64,000 bases of DNA from Aquiflexum gelatinilyticum (GTDB lineage: Bacteria; Bacteroidota; Bacteroidia; Cytophagales; Cyclobacteriaceae), in the NCBI RefSeq assembly GCF_024741135.1, contig NZ_JANSUY010000001.1, positions 558,001 through 622,000 of the forward strand, given 5' to 3'. The first letter of the stretch is position 1. Each line of letters opens with the position of its first letter. Of the stretch, positions 1-7,682 are shown one piece after another. The notes beneath the pieces were generated by a model. The model searched no databases, was not told where the DNA came from, and was given only the letters and a program-made list of their open reading frames with translations. Both the position numbers and the translations under genes were made by a program.

Positions 1-1448
1 TTTCCGGAGTTGCCGCACTTCCCGATTACTTCTCCTTTTTTGACCTTGTCTCCGGGTTTGGGTAGGATGGAACCCTGTTTGAGGTGGCTCAGTTTGCTGT
101 AAAGGAAGTCAGCATGCTTGATGATGATGGTGTTTCCCCAGTTTTTCTCTAGGTTGTTTGCCCCAATGGAATTGTCGGGAATGTCGTTGACCACGGCTTC
201 CACCGTCCCGTCGGCAGGAGCGAGGATGTTTTTGTCAAAGCAGTAATAATCTGTAGGGAAATCCCCTTCGTCCTTGAAAGTCTTGTTTTGTTCATCCTTG
301 ATTTCAAAATCCCATGCATATCGCCAGGCGTCTTTGTGGGTATAGGCGCCGTTGTGTCCTTGGGTGACAGTCCATTCGCCAAAGAAAGGAAGGTAAATGG
401 GCACTGGGCTGTCTTCCCCAAACCTTTTATGAAAATTACTAAAACTGTAAAGATTTTTTTCGGGAGAGTTTTGCTGCCAAAAGATCGTGCTGAGACCGAT
501 CCTGTTGTCCACCCGGAACTTCAGCGCATAGAGGAAAGTTAGGGTTGCGAGGTTGAATGGAAAAGAATGGATGGGTAGGTAAATCAGGTTGAAAACCTGC
601 TGCAGGGCAATGCCCAAAATCGTGACCACGGGGATGATGGCGATGAGACCAAGGTAAGAACTGCGGCTCGGGATGATGAAATAGCCGCCTAGAGCAATGG
701 CTGTCAGGATGTAATTGAATCCGATATAGCTGAAGGAAACTTCGGAAAATGGAATTCCTAATAGCAGGTAAAAGACATAGGCGAGGTAAAATCCCCACAG
801 AGAGAGTGTAAAGGCGATACGGGAATAAATCAATGTTCCCAAGGCAGCGAGAACTCCTGCAAAGACATTGCTCTGGAAAAATATGGCTCCAAGGGAAAGG
901 AAATAGGCTTTGAGGGAAAGCGGCATGGGGAGTTGGTTCCACCATTCGTACATGTTGACGAGAGATCTGCCTCCTAAGAGGTAGAGGTCATTGAGGACAT
1001 AAACCCCTCTTTCACTCAGTCCCAATTCCCCAAACTCCCGCGTGGCGAGCCTGACCATCCAAAAAACAAGGATAAAAGGGATACTCAGGTAGGGGAGGCC
1101 ATATTTGCCCAAAACCCCTTCCATCGTCACAGCAATAAAGACAGTCAAAATCCCTGCTATCAATATTAGAACAAAGAGTAAGACTCCGGGCTCAAAGTAA
1201 ATTCCAAGTCCCACCCCGACAAGGAGGGCATTGAATCCATAATATCCCTGACGGATGTTTGGCTCATACAGTCCGATAAAAAAGGCAGTCAACAAAGCCG
1301 CCAAGACCGCTGTCAGCCCAAAGAACCCAACATATAAATCCACGAAAGTGATGAATAGCAGGATGATCCCAAACCATTTGTTGTTGGAGAAAAATACCTG
1401 CGCATAACTGTTGAACAGGGACTGACCTAACCATTCAAACTTTTTCAT
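1..1448 (-). CDS. Urea transporter-like membrane protein fused to M23 metallopeptidase domain (partial)
   Basis: The gene starts at the ATG at 1448 and runs off the left edge, so about 482 codons are visible. Residues 1-310 are strongly hydrophobic with about ten membrane segments. They include the motif YGFNALLVGVGLGIYF near residue 70-85, which resembles the repeated signature of urea transporters (UT family). From about residue 350 the chain becomes soluble and shows a lysostaphin-type M23 fold, with HKDAWRYAWDF and, near the edge, KPGDKVKKGEVIGKCGNSG. M23 domains usually cleave peptide crosslinks or bind the cell wall. The UT-M23 fusion is, to my knowledge, a Bacteroidota architecture. 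It lies 30 nt behind the PLP decarboxylase and is probably its operon partner. The second zinc ligand motif reads KLSHLK, so the usual first His of HxH is absent and catalysis is uncertain. The transported substrate is inferred, not shown. Confidence 0.8.
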   Translation of the reverse strand, partial: MKKFEWLGQSLFNSYAQVFFSNNKWFGIILLFITFVDLYVGFFGLTAVLAALLTAFFIGLYEPNIRQGYYGFNALLVGVGLGIYFEPGVLLFVLILIAGILTVFIAVTMEGVLGKYGLPYLSIPFILVFWMVRLATREFGELGLSERGVYVLNDLYLLGGRSLVNMYEWWNQLPMPLSLKAYFLSLGAIFFQSNVFAGVLAALGTLIYSRIAFTLSLWGFYLAYVFYLLLGIPFSEVSFSYIGFNYILTAIALGGYFIIPSRSSYLGLIAIIPVVTILGIALQQVFNLIYLPIHSFPFNLATLTFLYALKFRVDNRIGLSTIFWQQNSPEKNLYSFSNFHKRFGEDSPVPIYLPFFGEWTVTQGHNGAYTHKDAWRYAWDFEIKDEQNKTFKDEGDFPTDYYCFDKNILAPADGTVEAVVNDIPDNSIGANNLEKNWGNTIIIKHADFLYSKLSHLKQGSILPKPGDKVKKGEVIGKCGNSG

Positions 1449-1478
1449 GGAAGCTGATTTGGCTTTTTAAGGAAACTT

Positions 1479-2837
1479 TTAGAGTTTGAATTGCTTCAGG
1501 TGCTCGGGCATCACTTCCTGAGAATTGATGGTCTCGAGCACCTCTCTTTTTCGGATCAGATGGGGATTGCCTTTGCTGTCGAGCATGACCACATTTGGCC
1601 GGAGGGTGATGAATTGCATCCATTGGGTATTGTTGTAAGCGCCCACTCTTTTGATCACATATTGGTCACCTTTTTTGAGGAGGGGAAACATCACATTGCC
1701 ACGGATGACATCGATGTTCATGCAGAGTGGACCGTACAGGGTCGTGTCTTCAGTTTGGTCGGATACCGGTTGTACAGGCCTGACGTCATGCTCATACCAA
1801 AAAGCGGTAAAGAGCAGGTTTACCCCTGCATCCAGGATGGTGGCCCTTCTTCCGTCGGCCAGTCTCTTGTTGGCGATGACCGTGCCGACAAGGTAGCCGG
1901 CATCATCGATCATGGCCCTGCCCGTTTCGAGGATCAGCATTGGAAGATGGTCGGGCTTGATGTCGGAGCTCATGAGTACTGAGGTAATGGCCTCTGCAAA
2001 ATCATCAAAAGAAGGTGCTGTATCCGTACCCGGATAGTAGGCGCCACGGAGCGTGTTTTTGGAAGCAAAACCCCCGCCCATGTCGATGTATTTGAGGACA
2101 TGGCCATGCTTCCGCTCCAGTTTGATGGCGAGGTCCGCCAATTTGCCTGCGGCAATCCTATAAGCGTCGACGCTCATCATGTAGGTACCGATGTGGGTAT
2201 GCAGTCCCATCAGGTCAAGGTTTTTATTGGCCATGATCCTGTTGAGTGCATCCCATGCTTCCCCGTTTTCATAATTGAATCCAAACCGGTCCCATTTGGG
2301 ATAGATGCCAGTATCCATGTTGACACGGATGGCGACTTTGGGCCGCTCGGTCATTTCCTTGCTGAGGTGGATGATTTCATACAGCTCATCAAAGTGATCG
2401 ATATGGATCAGGGAATTGTTCCTGATGGCTTTTTGCAGGTCTTCAGTGCTTTTGTCAGGGCCATTGAAGAGGATAAGTTCACCCGGAACCCCGTTGGCGA
2501 TCGCTTTGTCATATTCAAATCCGGAGACCACCTCCGCCCATGCGCCCTCCTGATGGAAGACATTGCAGACGGCATTGAGGTAATTGGTTTTGTATGACCA
2601 GGCAAACTGCACATTGGGGTATCGGCTGCTGAAGGCACGGTGGGCTTCCTTGTAGGTTTTGCGGATCGTGGATTCAGAGAGGACAAATAGCGGAGAACCA
2701 AATTCCCCGATCAGGTCCTTGATCGGTGTGCCATCGATGTGGCTGAGCGGTTCCAAGCGGTGCGACATGCCGTATTTGCTTGGCAAACCGGCATTGATCC
2801 GCTGTATAATCGGTCTTTCAAAAGCTAGCTTTGTCAT
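1479..2837 (-). CDS. Fold-type III PLP-dependent decarboxylase (DAP/ornithine/arginine decarboxylase family)
   Basis: A 452-residue protein of the alanine-racemase-fold decarboxylases. The PLP lysine is in SYKTNYL at about residue 83. HTHIGTYMM near 213 and DMGGGFAS follow as the phosphate-binding region, then ETGRAMIDDAGYL and GPLCMNIDV near 371, which matches the catalytic Cys loop of diaminopimelate decarboxylases. It removes the alpha-carboxylate of an amino acid or amino-acid conjugate. Length and motifs fit lysA-like enzymes, but the N-terminal 25 residues and the setting between an ATP-grasp ligase and a UT-M23 protein argue against ordinary lysine synthesis. It starts 21 nt after the ATP-grasp gene ends, so the two are cotranscribed. 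The substrate is unknown. Confidence 0.85.
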   Translation of the reverse strand: MTKLAFERPIIQRINAGLPSKYGMSHRLEPLSHIDGTPIKDLIGEFGSPLFVLSESTIRKTYKEAHRAFSSRYPNVQFAWSYKTNYLNAVCNVFHQEGAWAEVVSGFEYDKAIANGVPGELILFNGPDKSTEDLQKAIRNNSLIHIDHFDELYEIIHLSKEMTERPKVAIRVNMDTGIYPKWDRFGFNYENGEAWDALNRIMANKNLDLMGLHTHIGTYMMSVDAYRIAAGKLADLAIKLERKHGHVLKYIDMGGGFASKNTLRGAYYPGTDTAPSFDDFAEAITSVLMSSDIKPDHLPMLILETGRAMIDDAGYLVGTVIANKRLADGRRATILDAGVNLLFTAFWYEHDVRPVQPVSDQTEDTTLYGPLCMNIDVIRGNVMFPLLKKGDQYVIKRVGAYNNTQWMQFITLRPNVVMLDSKGNPHLIRKREVLETINSQEVMPEHLKQFKL

Positions 2838-2858
2838 GGGTTTTTAAGTCTTATTGAT

Positions 2859-3905
2859 TCAGAGTTCCCCTTTGGTGGACAACTTTTCAAATTCATTTAA
2901 TTCAACAATCAGGTCAAATGAGTAGCGGATAAACATTTTGCCGATATCGTATTTGGTAAAAGGTGCGACCTGAATGTCCATGGCCAATTTGACCAAGGCC
3001 TCAGGTAGATTTTGGCCCGCTGCCACGGCGAGGTAGACCCAAGCTGGAAGTCTCGGGTTGATTTCTATCATGTAGAGTTCGTTCTTGGTGGTCCGGATAA
3101 GCTCGAGTTCCATGCCCCCACGCCATTTGGTCTGGGAGATGATTTTGTAGGTGAGGTCCATCATGGTCGGGTCTTCCAAAGTGATCCCACCCCAAGCTTT
3201 TCCTTTGTCCGTGATATAAGTTTTGCGCATGGGAACTGCACCTATCGTATTGCCCTTGCCATCCCCCAAAGCAATCACGTTGACTTCCGTACCCCGGACA
3301 AATTCCTGGATGACGATGGGAAGACCCCATTTGGCAGCAATTTTATTGAAATACAACGCTACCTGATCCATGTCATAGGCGATGTAGGCATCATAGAACT
3401 TTCCTTTGACTACGACCGGAAACTCAAACTTGTCCTGCATTTTCCTGAAGTCCTCAACACTCGTGATCGGCGCGCTGAAGGGAACATTGACGCCATACTT
3501 TTTGCCGTATTCCGGAAGGTTGGATTTGTGTCTTTCTTCGAATTGCTGCAGGGTTGGGAGAAAAGTGCGTATGCCCATTTCCCTCAGGATTTTTTCAGAT
3601 TTCATAAAAGTGAATAGCTCCGAATCAAAATTGGGGATCAGGACATCGATTTTTTCTACTTGATGGATGTAGCGAATCCTTTCCAAAAATGGCTCTACTC
3701 CATCAGAAGGATAAGGGACTTTGTAGGATTTGTCCACCAAGTCGTGCATGTAGGGACCTGGCTCGAGGTTGTCGTATACCAAGCCGATGATTCTCGCATC
3801 AATTTCCTTCGAATCCCTCAAGCCCCTGACCACGGGAATCCCGGGACCCGGGCTGTCGATGTTGTTGAGTCCGGAGAGGGCGATGGTGAGTTTAATCTTT
3901 TCCAT
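2859..3905 (-). CDS. ATP-grasp domain ligase (carbamoyl-phosphate-synthase-like)
   Basis: A 348-residue protein with a Rossmann-like pre-ATP-grasp domain (start to about 115, ending in VLIPNFDSELF) and an ATP-grasp domain. VVVKGKFYDAY is the nucleotide-binding lysine strand, IQEFVRGTEVNVIAL follows, and YMIEINPRLPAWVYLAVAAG near residue 280-300 carries the Glu/Asn metal ligands. Such enzymes form amide or thioester-like bonds through acyl-phosphates. The gene overlaps the PqqD-like gene by 14 nt, so the two are translationally coupled. PqqD-like domains usually recognise peptides, so this ligase may act on a peptide or carrier-bound substrate; that part is inference. It is not carB, which is about three times longer. 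Confidence 0.85.
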   Translation of the reverse strand: MEKIKLTIALSGLNNIDSPGPGIPVVRGLRDSKEIDARIIGLVYDNLEPGPYMHDLVDKSYKVPYPSDGVEPFLERIRYIHQVEKIDVLIPNFDSELFTFMKSEKILREMGIRTFLPTLQQFEERHKSNLPEYGKKYGVNVPFSAPITSVEDFRKMQDKFEFPVVVKGKFYDAYIAYDMDQVALYFNKIAAKWGLPIVIQEFVRGTEVNVIALGDGKGNTIGAVPMRKTYITDKGKAWGGITLEDPTMMDLTYKIISQTKWRGGMELELIRTTKNELYMIEINPRLPAWVYLAVAAGQNLPEALVKLAMDIQVAPFTKYDIGKMFIRYSFDLIVELNEFEKLSTKGEL

Positions 3906-4149
3906 CTGGTTCGGTGAGGTGAAGCTGGGCCAAGGTGGCTATAAAGTCATAGTAGTACCTTTCAAAACTGTCGCTGTCCACCTCATACTTCTCGGTGACA
4001 GCCTCCAAAATTGCGCTAAAGTCTTTTCCCAATTTGATCATTTGGACAATTTCCAAACCGCTGGGATTCAGTGAATAGGAGTCTCCCGAACCAGGATCAA
4101 AAACAAATCCCGAATCACTGATGGCGATGTTTTTCTTGATTTTTACCAT
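3892..4149 (-). CDS. PqqD-like protein (RiPP recognition element fold)
   Basis: An 85-residue protein with the PqqD pattern: an N-terminal beta-hairpin (DSGFVFDPGSGDSYSLN), then the helical section with NPSGLEIVQMIKLGKDF and a C-terminal helix region with YYDFIATLAQL. PqqD-type domains are peptide-binding winged helices that present precursor peptides to modifying enzymes. No pqqA, pqqC or pqqE lies nearby, so a role in pyrroloquinoline quinone synthesis is not supported. It is the first gene of the operon that continues into ATP-grasp, decarboxylase and UT-M23 genes. Its ATG at 4149 follows a roughly 400-nt noncoding stretch that must hold the operon promoter. Confidence 0.8.
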   Translation of the reverse strand: MVKIKKNIAISDSGFVFDPGSGDSYSLNPSGLEIVQMIKLGKDFSAILEAVTEKYEVDSDSFERYYYDFIATLAQLHLTEPDGKD

Positions 4150-4195
4150 GGTATATTTTCAATAAATTTGCTTTAACCCAACTATTAAATTTACA

Positions 4196-4284
4196 AAAAC
4201 CATATCCGCCATTTTATGACTTTTATCACCCAACAGGAATATTCTATGAAGGAAAATGAGTCTTTAGGAGGCGGATGTGGTTTT
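4196..4284. repeat. 15-bp imperfect inverted repeat
   Basis: The arms AAAACCATATCCGCC and GGCGGATGTGGTTTT pair at 14 of 15 positions across a 59-nt loop. They could form a hairpin RNA, mark a MITE-like remnant, or be a paired operator upstream of the pqqD-like operon. The right arm sits inside the small frame at 4246-4320. No T-run follows either arm, so it is not an ordinary terminator. Confidence 0.5.
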
Positions 4285-4320
4285 GGCTATCAGGGTTTAA
4301 AAAATGCCTATTTTCCCTAA
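4246..4320 (+). CDS. Candidate 24-residue Gly-rich peptide (speculative)
   Basis: This frame has an ATG, 24 codons and a TAA. The peptide begins MKENESLGGGCGFGYQG and ends in an aromatic stretch and proline. A short acidic leader followed by a Gly/Cys/Tyr core is what a RiPP precursor can look like, and a PqqD-like gene starts 97 nt away on the other strand. No ribosome-binding site or promoter is clear, and an inverted repeat overlaps it. It may be chance. Conservation in related genomes would decide. Confidence 0.2.
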   Translation: MKENESLGGGCGFGYQGLKNAYFP

Positions 4321-4521
4321 TTTTTAAATCCGCATTTTTGAGTTTTTAAATGAAAGCCAAGAGATATTATTTGTTTGAAAATTACTTGCCTGAAAAGCCG
4401 AAAATTCCTAAATTAGAACAATCCGCCCCGAGAATCTGAATTGAATTTGCTTAATTACTCCGCTCAAAAAAACTAAAAAGTTGTAATGAAAGGATTTGAG
4501 GATAAGGTTGGCAATTTGTTA

Positions 4522-4529
4522 TATTTTTG
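4522..4529 (+). promoter_or_regulatory. TAnnTTTG promoter element of the tetR gene
   Basis: TATTTTTG matches the Bacteroidota -7 consensus TAnnTTTG. A TTTG lies at 4495-4498, 23 nt upstream, slightly beyond the usual spacing. Transcription from here would begin near 4535, which excludes the upstream in-frame start at 4496 and supports the ATG at 4553. Confidence 0.45.
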
Positions 4530-4552
4530 CTTCCACATTGAAAAATCTTAAG

Positions 4553-5200
4553 ATGGGACGAAAGGTTACCAAAGGAAAAAAAACAAAAGAATCTATACTG
4601 GATGAGGCAAGAAAAATCTTTAATGAAGAAGGTATTTTTTTAACCTTAAGTGCGATATCAAAGAAAATAGGAATCACCTCAGGCGGAATCACCAACCACT
4701 TTCCTACCAAAGAACACCTGTTTGTTGGCCTTTCCGAACAGTATGAGAATGAACTGAATGAAATGACTTCCAGATTTCAATTTGGTCCTGAATTGGATTT
4801 CAGTAAATTGACCGCTTTTTTTTCTGAGGTGATGGATATTCAATACAAACATCGTTCAGTAATTTTGTTTTTTTCAGTAATGCACCAATCCCAATCAGTC
4901 ATGATGGGTCAGTTGCTGAAAACATGGCTCCACCGTCAAACCAGATTAGAGAACTTGGCAAATACATTAGTAAGCATAGGTTTGTTGGAAAAAAAAATTC
5001 TTGAACCCAAAGAGTTTGCAGTTTTTCGGTTTCAGTACGTCAATCTGTTTACCACATGGATGGTGTCATATTCTTTGTATGATTCAGGAAAAAGTTTTGA
5101 ATCCATGAAACCTATTTATTTGGAAGGGATTTTCCGTGTTTTTGAAAAATACTTGACTGAAAAAGGCATGGCGCAAATGTCGGCGGTTAGCTTAACCTAG
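4553..5200 (+). CDS. TetR/AcrR family transcriptional regulator
   Basis: A 215-residue regulator. The N-terminal TetR helix-turn-helix runs from about residue 10 to 55 (ESILDEARKIFNEEG, then SAISKKIGITSGGITNHFPTKEHLF), followed by a divergent helical ligand-binding domain. The start at MGRKVTKGKK is chosen because an upstream in-frame start (4496) lies ahead of the likely promoter. The gene converges on the ten-gene SDR/outer-membrane operon, with only 6 nt between the two stop codons, and is divergent from the pqqD-like operon. Either could be its target. The C-terminal half shows no family signature that names a ligand. Confidence 0.85.
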   Translation: MGRKVTKGKKTKESILDEARKIFNEEGIFLTLSAISKKIGITSGGITNHFPTKEHLFVGLSEQYENELNEMTSRFQFGPELDFSKLTAFFSEVMDIQYKHRSVILFFSVMHQSQSVMMGQLLKTWLHRQTRLENLANTLVSIGLLEKKILEPKEFAVFRFQYVNLFTTWMVSYSLYDSGKSFESMKPIYLEGIFRVFEKYLTEKGMAQMSAVSLT

Positions 5201-5206
5201 AAAATT

Positions 5207-5800
5207 TCAGAGTTTGAGTTCATTTTTTTTGAGTACGTCCAAAATTCCTTCCCCATAATTCCGTATGATGCCTGTCATTTTAAAGTTAGAGACAGTCAGA
5301 GGGGTTATCTTGGAAAGAGGAACTACCATGAGTTCACCGGTAGTGAAAGTGGGGGCTTCAGGTACCATTAAGGTAGCCCATTCCGCATTTTTTTCTACCA
5401 AAAAGCATACTTTCAGCAAACCATCTTCCTTCAGCAAACAAGGTTTTAAAATTTTTTCTTCCGCATCCGATGGGGTGGTCACGAGGGCCTGATAAAATTT
5501 ATACCCCGGAATGTAGAAGAGCAGCTTATTTTCGAATTCGGTCAAATACTTTTTGAGGATTCGGAGACGAAGTGCCAACCCAACCAAGAAAATAAAAACA
5601 ATCAAAATGATCACACCGAATACTTCTGCAAAATCTGTTACGCCAAGCCAAGTTCCTAATTTATCAATTACCGGAAGCAAAGGGCTGAATATCAGCTCAG
5701 CAATTTTCCATATTATAAAACCAACAAAAAAGAATGGCAGAATAAAGGATATACCTACCCAGAAGGTTTTGATAATTTCTTGAGTTTTGTTTTTTAACAT
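5207..5800 (-). CDS. DUF502 family membrane protein
   Basis: A 197-residue protein with two strong N-terminal transmembrane segments (residues about 13-35 and 57-78), then a soluble domain with the DUF502 pattern: IPGYKFYQALV, CFLVEKNAEWATLMVPEAPTFTTGELMVVP and a conserved C-terminal stretch. DUF502 proteins are inner-membrane proteins of unknown function. It is the last gene of the long minus-strand operon, 25 nt after the PCMD lipoprotein, and runs tail to tail with tetR. Confidence 0.8.
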   Translation of the reverse strand: MLKNKTQEIIKTFWVGISFILPFFFVGFIIWKIAELIFSPLLPVIDKLGTWLGVTDFAEVFGVIILIVFIFLVGLALRLRILKKYLTEFENKLLFYIPGYKFYQALVTTPSDAEEKILKPCLLKEDGLLKVCFLVEKNAEWATLMVPEAPTFTTGELMVVPLSKITPLTVSNFKMTGIIRNYGEGILDVLKKNELKL

Positions 5801-5825
5801 GGCCTTTTCTGCTATATCATTGAAT

Positions 5826-6893
5826 TTAATAGTTCAACTTGAGATTATTGACAATCAGTGTACTGTTGACGCCTCCTTCGAAGTTGGCTCCCGCGGCACT
5901 TGATGCCAATACAAAACTGATGTGTGTGATTTCATCTGTTGCATTGCCAATGGTGCCGTTGGTAGGAAACCAAAATTCGGGAGAACCTTGTGGTAAGTTG
6001 CCGTAGATAATTGGAATTGTAATCTCCTTGGGACTCTCCACCTTGTCTCCTGATCTAAACCAAGCCGTTCCGATCCTTTTGATGGTTTCACCGCTTCTGT
6101 TTTCCAACAGAAGATAGATATCAGCCTGGTCTTTTTTATCCAAAACCTGACCTTGGCCATTTTTATAAACCAAACCCGGAACATACGTGTAAGTGATGCT
6201 GAAGCTTTTTGGCCTTGCCGAAAACGGTGTTCCAAACTTGGCTGAACTGAGCGGATTGGAAATATTCAGTTGGAATTTCCCTGTAAACATGGACCCCGCC
6301 GCAATTCCCTGTTTTACCAATTGGGCAAGCGGTCCCAGGTCCCTTGTGATCAGCTTGGCTCCAAAGTCACCCGGTGCGATTTCTGTTTTTTCCACATTGG
6401 CCTGGCCCAAAGTAACTACGCCTGCATTGCCTGAAGCCCAAATGGTGTTTTCATCTTTACCTGGTTCCTGATAATTTTTCCCCGCAGGAGTATACCAATC
6501 TTTAAAACCGGAGTTTTCAAGTTGGGGGGTAGCCGTTTCTTTCGTAACGATCACCCGATACTTGGCCACGCTGCCATTCTCAGCTGTCACTTCGTAAAAT
6601 GTTGGTTTGGTAAAATCGACCAAATCACCTTTTCCTGGATTGACCCTGGCATAAGAACTTACCCTGATAGAGTCTGCAAAAAGATTGGCTGTATTGACTT
6701 GGGAACCTACAGTCACCCTGATCAAAAGGCTGTCAGAAACAATTTGTGTGTTTCCTACCTGGCCTGCTACAGAGAAGTGTAAGATCTGGTTGAGGGATGA
6801 TTTGCCAAAGCGATGCTCATCTAAACAGGCATGGCATACCAATATTATGAAGATGGCGATGAATAGTCCGTAAAAAGATTCTAACTGTTTCAT
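5826..6893 (-). CDS. PCMD (putative carbohydrate metabolism domain) lipoprotein
   Basis: A 355-residue exported protein. The signal peptide ends in the lipobox-like LVCHAC, with the acylated Cys at about residue 23. An N-terminal Ig-like/cohesin-type stretch (residues about 35-125, ending YRVIVTKE) is followed by a jelly-roll-like domain typical of PCMD (PF13201-like): GFKDWY, WASGNAGV, and a C-terminal THISFVLASSAAGANFEGGVN. PCMD proteins are surface-exposed Bacteroidota proteins presumed to bind glycans or other ligands. The ATG overlaps the stop of the upstream barrel gene by 4 nt (ATGA), showing translational coupling. Confidence 0.8.
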   Translation of the reverse strand: MKQLESFYGLFIAIFIILVCHACLDEHRFGKSSLNQILHFSVAGQVGNTQIVSDSLLIRVTVGSQVNTANLFADSIRVSSYARVNPGKGDLVDFTKPTFYEVTAENGSVAKYRVIVTKETATPQLENSGFKDWYTPAGKNYQEPGKDENTIWASGNAGVVTLGQANVEKTEIAPGDFGAKLITRDLGPLAQLVKQGIAAGSMFTGKFQLNISNPLSSAKFGTPFSARPKSFSITYTYVPGLVYKNGQGQVLDKKDQADIYLLLENRSGETIKRIGTAWFRSGDKVESPKEITIPIIYGNLPQGSPEFWFPTNGTIGNATDEITHISFVLASSAAGANFEGGVNSTLIVNNLKLNY

Positions 6894-7606
6894 AAGTAAA
6901 TAGAAAATCCGAGTGCTAGTTCCAATAGATTTATTTTCAAACTTAGGTCATTGTTTACCACCTTGGAGTCAGGCAAGTTGGTAGCTGTGCCCCGCGAGAC
7001 TGAATTACTTATTCCGAATGCACCTACATTGACTTCAAAACCGAAGTTCTTGTGGACAAATACCAACATACCGGGTCTCATTTCCAATCCATAATAAATG
7101 GTGTTGGAATGGGTTCTGGTAAGGACTTGGTTGGTAGTGACTTCTTTCAACTGGCTTCCATAACCGATTTGGAGTTCGGTGGGGATTATGATATAAAACC
7201 TGTTGCTCGTGCCTAATGGGATGAAGTTTTTGATATAGGGTCGGAATGCCATCCTTCTTTCGGCAAGTTTAACATCTGAAATGACGCCATCGCTAGCCTG
7301 TTGGGTGCTGATATCTTCGGTACTTCCATAGAGCAAACCAAGGCCTATTCCCAAGTTGTCTTTGATCACATACCCTGGGTCAAGCCTGATTAAAAACGAG
7401 CTTCTTGACTCATTGAGGTAAGTGGCAAAAAGCTGCCGTTCGTTTTCCGCCTGTTTACTAGAAGCAGACAAACTTAAGCTGCTAAACCACATGCCTTTTT
7501 TGATGGGTATACCGCCACTATTTGATGTGGTTGATTGGGATAGGCTTTTTGATACAAAACCAAAAAAAACCAATATCGATGTGATGAGTATAAGTTGAGT
7601 TTTCAT
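6890..7606 (-). CDS. Outer-membrane beta-barrel protein, unknown function
   Basis: A 238-residue protein with a signal peptide (about 1-23, ending SKSLSQ) and alternating aromatic/hydrophobic strands that end in LLELALGFSIYL, a pattern of small 8-10 stranded barrels. It resembles the outer-membrane beta-barrel domains common in Bacteroidota (porin-family/OmpW-like sizes), but I recognise no specific family. It is coupled by a 4-nt overlap to the PCMD lipoprotein, and the two probably form a surface complex. The upstream gap of 76 nt could hold an internal promoter. Confidence 0.7.
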   Translation of the reverse strand: MKTQLILITSILVFFGFVSKSLSQSTTSNSGGIPIKKGMWFSSLSLSASSKQAENERQLFATYLNESRSSFLIRLDPGYVIKDNLGIGLGLLYGSTEDISTQQASDGVISDVKLAERRMAFRPYIKNFIPLGTSNRFYIIIPTELQIGYGSQLKEVTTNQVLTRTHSNTIYYGLEMRPGMLVFVHKNFGFEVNVGAFGISNSVSRGTATNLPDSKVVNNDLSLKINLLELALGFSIYL

Positions 7607-7682
7607 TTTTTTTTACCTAGATATTGAAATCCTTTTTTTCAGAAATTACCCCTTTAACAAGATTCTTCTTTTCCATGCTACA

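Larger units (their letters stand above)
4150..4552. other. Intergenic region with long inverted repeat and a tiny Gly-rich reading frame
   Basis: No conventional gene is seen here. The region lies between the divergent pqqD-like and tetR genes. It holds a 15-bp inverted repeat with one mismatch (AAAACCATATCCGCC at 4196-4210, GGCGGATGTGGTTTT at 4270-4284). A 24-codon plus-strand frame at 4246-4320 encodes a peptide with GGGCGFGYQG. The right end (4522-4529) has a TATTTTTG promoter element for the tetR gene. Confidence 0.6.

Noticed and set aside
439-945. A 168-codon minus-strand frame
   Set aside because: It is a shadow of the UT-M23 gene in another frame on the same strand, rich in His/Pro/Cys/Arg as expected of an off-frame reading.
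3892-4149. PqqD-like gene as part of PQQ biosynthesis
   Set aside because: There is no pqqA, pqqB, pqqC or pqqE in the neighbourhood, and the next genes are unrelated to that pathway.
4496-4552. Longer N-terminus for the TetR protein
   Set aside because: These codons lie across the likely -33/-7 promoter (TATTTTTG at 4522), so the ATG at 4553 is more credible.
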